This document shows, piece by piece, positions 30,926 through 40,199 of a stretch of DNA of 64,000 nt. Source of the DNA: Nostoc sp. TH1S01 (GTDB taxonomy: Bacteria; Cyanobacteriota; Cyanobacteriia; Cyanobacteriales; Nostocaceae); assembly GCA_018993265.1 (NCBI GenBank), contig JAGKSW010000042.1, positions 1 to 64,000 of the forward strand, written 5' to 3'. The notes under the pieces are model-generated. The model was not told the origin of the DNA, did not search any database, and worked only from the letters and a program-made list of their open reading frames with translations. Position 1 is the first letter of the stretch. Every line of letters begins with the position of its first letter. The translations under genes and the position numbers were made by a program.

Positions 30926-33703
30926 ATGAAGTATGTTGATATTTTGCGCTCTTCAAAATGGCCTTTACGCCTGATTCTGATTGTGCCTTTTGTTCTGCAA
31001 ATTTTTGCCGCAGTTAGTTTAGTAGGTTATTTATCGTTTAGAAACGGACAAAAAGCAGTTAATGACCTTGCAGATCAATTGACTACTAAAGTAAATGGGC
31101 TTGTGGAACAGCACCTGAATACATACCTAGCTACGCCTCATCAGGTTAATCAAATTAATTTAGCGGCAATTAAGCTAGGAATGTTAAATTTACAAGATTA
31201 TCAGTTGGCAAGCCGCTATTTTTGGCAGCAAATGCGAGTGTTTAATATTGGCTATATTAGCTTTGCTAATCCTAAAGGTGAATTTATTGGAGTTGAACGT
31301 TTAGATAATGGTCAGCTGTTAATTAATAAAGTTTCCGAAGAAATCAGTCTAGGTAAACTTTATGTTTATACTACAGACCATCAAGGAAATTGCCATCAGT
31401 TAACAGCAATCAAAGACTATGATCCGCGTATAGAAGCATGGTATGCAGATGCGGTCAAAATGGGTAGACCAGTGTGGAGCAAAATTTATCAATGGGAAGA
31501 TAAACCAGACATCTTCTCTATATCTTCTAGTTATCCCTTATATGATAAGTCTAATAATATTGTGGGTGTAATTGGTGTTGATTTATTGCTCACTCAAATT
31601 AGTGATTTTTTAAAAAAATTAAAATTTGGTAAACAAGGAAAAGTATTTCTTTTAGAAAGGTCGGGATTAATCGTAGCTTCTTCAACTAATGAGCCACCAT
31701 ACAATGTGATTGATGGTAAGGCGCATCGACTATCAGTATTCAATAGTCAAAATTATTCTATTAAAGGAATAGCTGATTATTTAGAACAAAAGTTCGGTAG
31801 TTTTCAAAAAATTAAAGATACTCAACAGTTTACATTACAACTTCAAGGTGGGCGACAGTTTGTAAAAGTTACACCTTGGCAAGACAAATTAGGATTAGAC
31901 TGGCTAGTGATTGTGATTGTGCCAGAAACTGATTTTATGGCAGAAATTAATGCTAATAATCATACAACTATTTTGCTTTGTGTAGGCGCATTGATAGTGG
32001 CTACAGTCTTAGGAATATACACTTCCCGTTGGATTGCTGAACCTATTTTAGTTTTGACTCAAGCTAGCAGTGCGATCGCCTCTGGTAATCTTGATCAAAC
32101 AATCGAAATTTCCGGTGTCAAAGAACTCAGTATTCTGGCACAATCATTTAATCAAATGGCAGGACAATTAAATGATGTTTTTACAGATTTAGAAAAAACT
32201 AACCAAGAGTTAGAAAAACGGGTTGAACTAAGAACTAAAGAATTAAAAACTGCTAAAGAAGCTGCTGATTTTGCTAACCAAGCAAAAAGCGAATTTCTTG
32301 CCAATATGAGTCATGAACTTCGCACTCCCCTAAATGGTATTCTTGGCTATGCACAAATTCTCCAACGCGATATCACAGCAAGTCCTACACAAAAAAATGC
32401 TATTCAAGTTATTTATGATTGTGGATCTCATCTATTAATGCTCATTAATGATATTTTAGACATTGCCAAAATTGAATCTAAAAAACTGGAGTTATATCCT
32501 AATATATTTAACTTTTATGATTTTTTACTTGGGGTTTATGATATGTGTCGGATTAAAGCAGAACAAAAAAATCTTAGCTTTAGTTACCATATCAGTAGTT
32601 TTATCCCCACTGTGATTAATGCTGATGAAAAACGGTTACGTCAAGTATTACTGAACCTTTTAGGGAATGCTATTAAGTTTACAGATGACGGTGAAGTTAA
32701 GTTCAGTGTAGAGGTAATTAATTCTGATCCACTGACCATAGATAATCATCAATGTAGCAAAATCAGATTTCAAATTGAAGATACAGGAGTTGGCATATCC
32801 TTAGAGCAGTTACAGAAAATTTTTCTGCCTTTTGAACAGGTAGGAGATAGTTATCGTAAAGCAGAAGGAACCGGGTTAGGCCTGGCTATCAGTTGCCAAA
32901 TTGTAGAAATGATGGGCGGTAAAATTCAAGTAGAAAGTAACTATGGTCAAGGTAGTAAATTTTGGTTTGATATAGATTTACTAAAAGTTACAGATTATGT
33001 ATCATCCGCAGTTCCGCATCTTGACAAAGGTAGCAATCACATCATTAGATACAAAGGAAATCAAAAAACTATTTTGGTTGTAGATGACATTTCGGATAAT
33101 CGCGCTGTGATTGTAAATTTACTCAAACCACTCGGATTTTACTTAATCGAAGCTGTTAATGGTAAAGAAGGAATCACTAAAGCACAAGAATATAAACCAG
33201 ATTTAATTATTACTGACTTAGGAATGCCCATAATGGATGGGGTACAAATGACACAAGATTTACGTAGCAGACCAGAATTTGCTGAGACAGTGATTATTGC
33301 TTCTTCTGCTAGTGTATTTAGTCTAAACCGCACACAAAGTTTAGCAGCAGGCTGTAATGATTTTCTTCCTAAACCTGTACAAACTGAGGAATTATTTGCT
33401 CAACTCAAGTCTTATTTACAGTTGGATTGGATTTATGAAGATATCCAGCAAGCTCAGCAGATATCCTCAGCCGCGAATGAATATATAATCTTTCCGCCTG
33501 CAACAGAATTAGTGAATTTATATCAAGCAGCTAAAGCTGGTTATGTGATGGGTATTTACGAAGAAGTAGCTCGGATTCAACAATTAGATAATAAATATGC
33601 CAATTTTACTAGTAAAATTTTAAGCTTAATAGAAGATTTTGAAGATGAAGCTATTGTAGAAATGATTAAGTCCTACTTATCTAAAAAAAAAACTGTTGAA
33701 TAA
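30926..33703 (+). CDS. Hybrid sensor histidine kinase (Cache, HAMP, HisKA, HATPase, REC)
   Basis: Periplasmic Cache-like domain, NMSHELRTPLNGILGY, GTGLGLAIS, C-terminal REC. Confidence 0.95.
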   Translation: MKYVDILRSSKWPLRLILIVPFVLQIFAAVSLVGYLSFRNGQKAVNDLADQLTTKVNGLVEQHLNTYLATPHQVNQINLAAIKLGMLNLQDYQLASRYFWQQMRVFNIGYISFANPKGEFIGVERLDNGQLLINKVSEEISLGKLYVYTTDHQGNCHQLTAIKDYDPRIEAWYADAVKMGRPVWSKIYQWEDKPDIFSISSSYPLYDKSNNIVGVIGVDLLLTQISDFLKKLKFGKQGKVFLLERSGLIVASSTNEPPYNVIDGKAHRLSVFNSQNYSIKGIADYLEQKFGSFQKIKDTQQFTLQLQGGRQFVKVTPWQDKLGLDWLVIVIVPETDFMAEINANNHTTILLCVGALIVATVLGIYTSRWIAEPILVLTQASSAIASGNLDQTIEISGVKELSILAQSFNQMAGQLNDVFTDLEKTNQELEKRVELRTKELKTAKEAADFANQAKSEFLANMSHELRTPLNGILGYAQILQRDITASPTQKNAIQVIYDCGSHLLMLINDILDIAKIESKKLELYPNIFNFYDFLLGVYDMCRIKAEQKNLSFSYHISSFIPTVINADEKRLRQVLLNLLGNAIKFTDDGEVKFSVEVINSDPLTIDNHQCSKIRFQIEDTGVGISLEQLQKIFLPFEQVGDSYRKAEGTGLGLAISCQIVEMMGGKIQVESNYGQGSKFWFDIDLLKVTDYVSSAVPHLDKGSNHIIRYKGNQKTILVVDDISDNRAVIVNLLKPLGFYLIEAVNGKEGITKAQEYKPDLIITDLGMPIMDGVQMTQDLRSRPEFAETVIIASSASVFSLNRTQSLAAGCNDFLPKPVQTEELFAQLKSYLQLDWIYEDIQQAQQISSAANEYIIFPPATELVNLYQAAKAGYVMGIYEEVARIQQLDNKYANFTSKILSLIEDFEDEAIVEMIKSYLSKKKTVE

Positions 33704-33718
33704 ATATCATTCTTTTAA

Positions 33719-34948
33719 ATGAATAATATTCCTAATAACTCAATTCTAGTGGTTGATGATGTGCCAATTAACATCAAAATTTTATTGGAAATATTAACTC
33801 AAGCAGGTTATAGAGTTTCGGTTGCCAAGAATGGCAAAAGCGCTTTAGAAAAAGTCGAAGAGGCAATACCCAATTTAATTTTACTCGATGTTATGATGCC
33901 TGGAATGGATGGGTTTGAAACCTGTCGTCTTTTGAAGGCCAACCCCAAAACAAAAGATATTCCGATTATATTTATGACGGCGCTTTCTGAGCCTGTAAGT
34001 AAAATAAAGGGTTTACAACTAGGAGCCGTAGACTATATTACTAAACCAATTGAACATGAAGAAGTCTTAGCAAGAATTAATGTCCATTTAGAACTGCGGC
34101 GAACTCAACTAAAGTTAGCACAGGAAGAAAAAATGTCGTCCTTGGGACAACTAGTAGCAGGGATTGCCCATGAAATTAATAATCCAGTAAATTTTATTTC
34201 TGGTAATTTAATTTATGCTGAAAAGTATATTGAAGATTTATTGAAATTATTAGAATTGTATGAAAAATATACTAATATTTCAATTCCAGAAATTAAAGAT
34301 TTTTCTAAAAAAATCGAAATAGATTTTATCAAGCAAGACTTACCTCAACTTTTATCTTCAATGAAGAAGGGGTCTGAGCGTGTTGAGCAAATTGTGCGAT
34401 CGCTGCGTCTGTTTTCACGATTGGATGACACTGAATGGCAACCAGTCGATTTGCATGAAGGTATTGATAGCACTTTGGTAATTTTAAGCAGTCGGATTAA
34501 AGCCACAACCACACGTCCGGCTATTGAGATTGTGAAGGAGTATGGAGACTTACCTTTAGTCGAGTGTTATGCAGGAAAAATTAATCAAGTATTGATGAAT
34601 CTTTTAGCCAATGCTATTGACGCTATTGATGAAGCGATAGAAAAGCAGGAGTCATATCCGAGAGAGCAAACTCCAACTATTTGGATTAGCACAAAAGTGA
34701 CAAGTGATCAAAAATCTGTGCTGATTGAGATTGCTGATAATGGTATCGGTATGTCTGCTGATGTGCAACAGAGAATGTTTGAGCAATTTTTTACAACTAA
34801 ACCGCTAGGTAAAGGTACTGGTTTAGGATTGGCGATCGCGCGGGAAATTATCGTGGAAAAACATGGAGGCTCTTTGGAAGTCAATGCTTCACCAGGACAA
34901 GGCGCTAAATTTGTGATCGTCATTCCTATTCGTCAAGGAAACTACTGA
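33719..34948 (+). CDS. REC-histidine kinase fusion
   Basis: SILVVDDVPINIKIL...LLDVMMPGMDGFE; GIAHEINNPVNFISGNL; GTGLGLAIA. Confidence 0.95.
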   Translation: MNNIPNNSILVVDDVPINIKILLEILTQAGYRVSVAKNGKSALEKVEEAIPNLILLDVMMPGMDGFETCRLLKANPKTKDIPIIFMTALSEPVSKIKGLQLGAVDYITKPIEHEEVLARINVHLELRRTQLKLAQEEKMSSLGQLVAGIAHEINNPVNFISGNLIYAEKYIEDLLKLLELYEKYTNISIPEIKDFSKKIEIDFIKQDLPQLLSSMKKGSERVEQIVRSLRLFSRLDDTEWQPVDLHEGIDSTLVILSSRIKATTTRPAIEIVKEYGDLPLVECYAGKINQVLMNLLANAIDAIDEAIEKQESYPREQTPTIWISTKVTSDQKSVLIEIADNGIGMSADVQQRMFEQFFTTKPLGKGTGLGLAIAREIIVEKHGGSLEVNASPGQGAKFVIVIPIRQGNY

Positions 34949-34987
34949 AGTCCCCGAATTTAAAAAGCAGAAATAATATTCTTATTC

Positions 34988-35100
34988 TATAGCCATCCGA
35001 TTTGATTTCTGAATTTACTCGTGAAGTTAGGAAACAGGGAACAGGGAACGGCGAATACAAACTGTACTGTTTTTTTCACAAATCAAATAGGGTTCCTATA
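34988..35100. mobile_element. MITE-like element, copy A (TA-flanked imperfect terminal inverted repeats)
   Basis: TATAGCCATCCGATTTGATTTCTGAA...CACAAATCAAATAGGGTTCCTATA; TIRs related to the copy at 61146-61274. Confidence 0.8.
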
Positions 35101-35340
35101 TTACTGCTGCAAATTCTTAGCAAAGACAGAGTTTGTGAAGAAAATTTTTATCGCAATAGTAATAGCTGCTACTGGTTTGGGAAAAATAATTAACAGTGGA
35201 TAGCAGGTGCAAGCTTTCTAACTATATTAAGTTGTTCACCGTATATTTACTTATTATCCTCATGGTTTTAGATTTTTGTTACTTGCAACCGCTATCAACA
35301 AGTCAATTCCTGTTTTAATATTTCAAATCAAAACATTCCA

Positions 35341-36639
35341 ATGCTGAATTTACCAGAAAATAGTTTAATTTTAATCGTAGATGATACTATCACTAATCTA
35401 GAAATTATATCTGACGCATTGACCAATGCTGGATTTTGTGTGACTACAGCGAGAAATGGCGAAAAGGCACTTCAGCAAATTCAAGATAAATTACCTGATT
35501 TAATTTTATTAGATGTGATGATGCCTGGTATCGATGGATTTGAAACTTGTCAAAAATTAAAGACAAATCCTCTCACTCAAGATATACCAGTAATTTTTAT
35601 GACTGGGATTTCTGATACAGAAACTAAGGTCAAAGGTTTAAGTTTAGGAGCAGTCGATTATATTACTAAACCATGTCAAAAAGAAGAAGTATTAGCTAGA
35701 ATTAAAACACACCTTCAACTCCGTTATTTAACTAAAACTTTAGAGCAAAGAGTTACAGCAAGAACAGCAGAACTTTCTCAAGCTTTAAAAGACTTACAAG
35801 CATATCAACTGCAACTAATTCAGAAAGAAAAAATGTCTGCTTTAGGGCAGTTAGTAACAGGTATTGCTCATGAAATTAATAATCCTGTTAGTTGTATTCA
35901 TGGGAATCTTGATCATACTGCCAATTATTTTAATAACTTAATTAAGATAATTGACCTGTATCAGCAAAACTATCCTGAACCTGTGTCTTGTATTCAAGCA
36001 GCAATTGCTGAAACAGACTTAGAGTATATGCGCTCTGATTTACCTAACTTAATCACTTCTATGAAAGAAGGTGTGCAGCGCATTCGTAACATCTGCACTA
36101 GTCTGCGGAATTTTTCTCGCCCTGATCAAGATCGAAAAGTATTCTGCAATATTCATAATGGCATTGATAGTACAATTATGATTCTCAAGCACCGCTTGAA
36201 AGCTTCTAAAGTCCGTCCAGAAATTGAAGTTATCAGAAATTATGGAAATTTGCCTTCAGTAACCTGTTTTAGCGGTCAATTAAATCAAGTATTTATGAAT
36301 ATTTTAACCAATGCAATTGATGCTTTGGAAGAGTCTAATATAGGGCGGAGCTATAGTGAAATTGAAAGGAATCCGAATCAAATTTGGATTGTGACTGGAC
36401 TGAGTGAAGACAAAAATAATGCGGTGATTCGGATTAAAGATAATGGAGTTGGGATGTCTGCCGATATTCAACAAAAAATCTTTGAACATTTGTTTACAAC
36501 TAAAGCATTTGGGCAAGGTACAGGTTTAGGATTATCAATTGCCCATCAAATTATTGTTGAAAAGCATAAAGGTAAATTGGATGTATATTCTGTACCAGGG
36601 AAGGGTTCAGAATTTACAATTACTATTCCAATTCATTAG
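35341..36639 (+). CDS. REC-histidine kinase fusion
   Basis: LILIVDDTITNLEIIS...LLDVMMPGIDGFET; GIAHEINNPVSCIHGNL; GTGLGLSIA. Confidence 0.95.
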   Translation: MLNLPENSLILIVDDTITNLEIISDALTNAGFCVTTARNGEKALQQIQDKLPDLILLDVMMPGIDGFETCQKLKTNPLTQDIPVIFMTGISDTETKVKGLSLGAVDYITKPCQKEEVLARIKTHLQLRYLTKTLEQRVTARTAELSQALKDLQAYQLQLIQKEKMSALGQLVTGIAHEINNPVSCIHGNLDHTANYFNNLIKIIDLYQQNYPEPVSCIQAAIAETDLEYMRSDLPNLITSMKEGVQRIRNICTSLRNFSRPDQDRKVFCNIHNGIDSTIMILKHRLKASKVRPEIEVIRNYGNLPSVTCFSGQLNQVFMNILTNAIDALEESNIGRSYSEIERNPNQIWIVTGLSEDKNNAVIRIKDNGVGMSADIQQKIFEHLFTTKAFGQGTGLGLSIAHQIIVEKHKGKLDVYSVPGKGSEFTITIPIH

Positions 36640-36647
36640 GCTGATAA

Positions 36648-37328
36648 ATGACGATAATCTTGACTAACGACGATGGTATTGATGCGCCTGGAATCAAAGC
36701 ACTGCTGCGGGCTGTTAACAGTGACAATGTGATTATTGCGGCACCCAAAGATCATCAATCGGGTTGTGGACATCAAGTTACTACAACCCGTTCTATTACT
36801 ATTCAACAACGTTCCGATCAGGAATATGCGATCGCTGGTACTCCTGCCGATTGTGTGAGAATTGCACTATCACAAATTTGTCAAGATACCAAGTTTGTCT
36901 TATCTGGAATCAATGCAGGTGGGAATCTCGGTGTTGATGTTTATATTTCTGGGACTGTGGCTGCTGTGCGAGAAGCAGCTATGAACGGTATTCCCGGAAT
37001 TGCTATTTCTCACTACCGCAAAGCCAAGCAAAATTTCGACTGGGAACTGGCGGCAAAATTCACTGCTGAGGTGTTAGCTGATTTAATTCCAAGACCTCTC
37101 GAACCTGGATGCTTTTGGAATGTCAATTTACCCCACTTACAGCCAGGCGAGCCAGATCCCAAAATGGTATTTTGTCAACCCTGTAATAAAGCGTTGCCGA
37201 TTAATTATCGCGTAGATGGCAATGATTTTTATTATGTTGGGGAATATGGTAAACGCGATCGCACTCCTGGTAGTGACGTAGATGTTTGTTTTTCCGGCAG
37301 TATCGCTATTACCCAGTTAAGAGTGTAA
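36648..37328 (+). CDS. surE: 5'/3'-nucleotidase SurE
   Basis: ILTNDDGIDAPGIKAL, AAPKDHQSGCGH, SGINAGGNLGVDVYISGTVAAVREA. Confidence 0.96.
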   Translation: MTIILTNDDGIDAPGIKALLRAVNSDNVIIAAPKDHQSGCGHQVTTTRSITIQQRSDQEYAIAGTPADCVRIALSQICQDTKFVLSGINAGGNLGVDVYISGTVAAVREAAMNGIPGIAISHYRKAKQNFDWELAAKFTAEVLADLIPRPLEPGCFWNVNLPHLQPGEPDPKMVFCQPCNKALPINYRVDGNDFYYVGEYGKRDRTPGSDVDVCFSGSIAITQLRV

Positions 37329-37362
37329 AGGAATTGATGTGGAAGGAGTTAGCAATAACTCC

Positions 37363-37683
37363 TTAATATTTACTGTTGGCTCGTTCTGCATCTAACCTTT
37401 GCATCAAAGATGTTAACCTGTCTAGGGTCTGTGTAAGGTGGGCGAGTTTCTGCACAGTATAATCTTGAGACTGTGCTAGACTTTGCAAGGTATCACATAA
37501 AGCAAAGATTTGATTGCCTTGCTGCTGCAACTGCTTTCCTTGTGCCTCAACTTGCAGACTCAGGTAATCTATTCTTTCTGCCAGGCTTTCAATAGTTTCA
37601 GTAGTAGTAAGTACTGCTTCGCCAATTTGTTCAACAATAGATTCTAAACGACTAACTTTAACTTCGACTCCACCTGAAATCAT
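37363..37683 (-). CDS. Small coiled-coil protein
   Basis: Heptad-rich ESLAERIDYLSLQVEAQGKQLQQQGNQIFAL. Confidence 0.55.
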   Translation of the reverse strand: MISGGVEVKVSRLESIVEQIGEAVLTTTETIESLAERIDYLSLQVEAQGKQLQQQGNQIFALCDTLQSLAQSQDYTVQKLAHLTQTLDRLTSLMQRLDAERANSKY

Positions 37684-38138
37684 ATTTCCACCACCCCATC
37701 ATAAAAATACTAGTCATTGTTTCTAGCCTCAGTGTCATTTTTTACTTATGCTGATGTACATAATCTATGACATCGGCTCAGATATACCAGAGGTGCCATC
37801 TGAAGTTAGTCTGAACAAATCATTTGTAGGGATGTGCTGCCCTTACTACTGAGAAAAATTCTTGATATACTTCAGTTTAGCTAGAAAGTTCAACGAATCA
37901 ATTAGTAGCTTGGCTTGATATTAGAGCATACTTTTATACATTGTATTTACACTTAAGTAGTATCCAAAAAATATCTAAAAAATTTTATGTAAATTTTACA
38001 AACTTTGATTTATTTATTAATTTTGATGAAGATTAAGTAAATATACAGTAAAACAGGACTTATGTGCAGAAGACAAAGTTTATATTCAGAAATAAATTTC
38101 AGTGAATTTACTCTGGTTAATCTACAATTGGTTAGACA

Positions 38139-38813
38139 ATGTACCAAACACAATTGCAAAGCTTTTGTCAAGTAGCTACTGACAGAGCTTGGAAATTAGA
38201 TACACCCCACTCTTCCGTAGATTCTAAATTCAAGCGTTTTTTAGATATTTTAGGAAGTTTGGTGGGTTTAATAATTTTAGGTGTTGTGTTTATACCAATA
38301 GCGCTCGCCATTAAACTCGATAGTCCAGGCCCAATTTTCTTTACACAGGAACGTTATGGTCTTCAGGGACGACCTTTTAAGCTCCGTAAATTCCGATCAA
38401 TGGTGAACGATGCCGAAAGACTCAAGCCTCTTGTGCAGAATGAAGCTGACGGATTAATCTTTAAAAATCAGAATGACTTTCGAGTCACGAAAGTCGGACG
38501 TTTTTTACGTCGTACTAGCTTAGATGAGTTGCCACAATTTTGGAATGTGCTTGTAGGTGAAATGAGTTTGGTGGGGACACGTCCACCTACAGCTGATGAA
38601 GTGTTTAAGTACAATCAACGCCATTGGCAACGTTTGAATGTCAAACCCGGTTTGACTGGTGAATGGCAAGTTAATGGTCGTTCTCACGTCAAAGATTTTG
38701 AACAAATAGTTGACTTAGACTTGCGTTACCAAGAAAAATGGCATCCATTATATGATTTGCTGTTGATTACCAAGACTTTTTCCGTCATTTTTGGCAAAAT
38801 AGGGGCTTTGTGA
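38139..38813 (+). CDS. Polyisoprenyl-phosphate sugar-1-phosphate transferase (exopolysaccharide)
   Basis: KRFLDILGSLVGLIIL TM, PGPIFFTQERYGLQGRPFKLRKFRSM, TSLDELPQFWNVLVGEMSLVGTRPP. Confidence 0.93.
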   Translation: MYQTQLQSFCQVATDRAWKLDTPHSSVDSKFKRFLDILGSLVGLIILGVVFIPIALAIKLDSPGPIFFTQERYGLQGRPFKLRKFRSMVNDAERLKPLVQNEADGLIFKNQNDFRVTKVGRFLRRTSLDELPQFWNVLVGEMSLVGTRPPTADEVFKYNQRHWQRLNVKPGLTGEWQVNGRSHVKDFEQIVDLDLRYQEKWHPLYDLLLITKTFSVIFGKIGAL

Positions 38814-39231
38814 AGTACCTACACTGATACTTCGTATACAGTGTAGGCTTCCTGTCTCACTTGCCACTGCTCTGTTAGGAACATTGTTAACAATGTGCGT
38901 TACCAAAAACGCTCCGAGTCTTATGTAGCATCTCTGGGGTTTCCCCCTTTATCTGGTCAAGCCAGAACCCAGGCAGCCACCCGCCTTCCGCAGGTAGTTA
39001 ATTGTTAATCGAGAATCTACATGGAGCGGAGCCGGAGACGCTCCGCCTCCGGTGTGCCTACGCGTTCCAGTGGCAAATTCTCTTCCCCCTTGCTCACGCT
39101 AGTTACCTTCTCTGCGAGACGCTACGCCAACGCAAGCGTCGTACCGCTACTTCGTGTTGTTTACAGCCGTGTGGGTGGGTCAGTGACCATTTATATATTA
39201 CCATAACTATGTTCACATTATGTACATAGTT

Positions 39232-39405
39232 GTGGAGAAAAAAGACTTACATATTCGCATATCCGGCAGAAGACACGATAAGCTCAAAGCTTATGCACGT
39301 GACAGGGAAAAGACAGTTACACAACTTATTGAGGATTGGATTGATAGATTGCCAAGTCAAAAAACTGGCGACTCCTCCTCGACCCCACTCCCTGATCAAC
39401 AGTAG
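39232..39405 (+). CDS. Small ribbon-helix-helix-like protein
   Basis: KKDLHIRISGRRHDKLKAYARDREKTVTQLIEDWIDRL; GTG start at 39232 or ATG at 39220. Confidence 0.65.
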   Translation: MEKKDLHIRISGRRHDKLKAYARDREKTVTQLIEDWIDRLPSQKTGDSSSTPLPDQQ

Positions 39406-39442
39406 CGGTTGATGGTGGTCGGGGGTCAACTCGTCGCCGCCC

Positions 39443-39494
39443 AAAAATTCATCTCATCGCCTCCCGTTCCGGGTAGGCGATGAGATGAATTTTT
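39443..39494. terminator. Perfect 19-bp palindrome, probable bidirectional terminator
   Basis: aaaaattcatctcatcgcc-N14-ggcgatgagatgaattttt between convergent ORFs. Confidence 0.85.
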
Positions 39495-39511
39495 GTTCAA
39501 GCTAAATTAAT

Positions 39512-40186
39512 TTAGTTGATCCAGGTTGTCAACGAGACAAGACCAAGAGCGCAGATAGCAAAGCCTAATAAACTGATTTTTCTGGACAAAATAGCTGAAA
39601 AATCTGGTTGACTTACTTGATTAGCAATTTGGCTGATACTCATTACCACTGCATATTGTGTCAAAGCAGCACCAACAATATACATTACTGAAGGTATTGT
39701 TTCTGCTGCAATAATTGATTCACTATTCAAATAACCTTGAAATAAACCAGCGATCGCTGTTAGCATCAGCAGTGTCAATAAATTAGCCTGCTTTGCTGTC
39801 ACTACTACCAGACCACAAACAATACTGATAATAGCGATCGCTATTTCTGGCACTGGTAAACTGATTTGCCATAGATGAATTAGCGTTCCGAAGATATTTC
39901 CTAATATCAGCGCAATAGCTACCAACTTACTACGCAAGGTTCCCGCAGCCAGCAAACCAATGGCTAAAATACTCACTAACTTACCTAACGCCAATACTGG
40001 ATCTGCCATTCCCCACAAAAAGCCGTCCCAGGAATTAGAAATTTCATGGAAAGATGGTAAACCAGCCCATGAACTCAGCAAACTAATGATAGCTAAAGCC
40101 GCGATCGCGCCAACATGACTTGGAAGTAATTTATCCTTGAACATAAGATATTGCCAATTAGTTTTTCGGTATCTTATACTTCCCAA
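39512..40186 (-). CDS. Multi-pass membrane protein, hypothetical
   Basis: Multiple hydrophobic segments; no clear family. Confidence 0.6.
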   Translation of the reverse strand: MGSIRYRKTNWQYLMFKDKLLPSHVGAIAALAIISLLSSWAGLPSFHEISNSWDGFLWGMADPVLALGKLVSILAIGLLAAGTLRSKLVAIALILGNIFGTLIHLWQISLPVPEIAIAIISIVCGLVVVTAKQANLLTLLMLTAIAGLFQGYLNSESIIAAETIPSVMYIVGAALTQYAVVMSISQIANQVSQPDFSAILSRKISLLGFAICALGLVSLTTWIN

Positions 40187-40199
40187 GTCCCAAAAAAAA

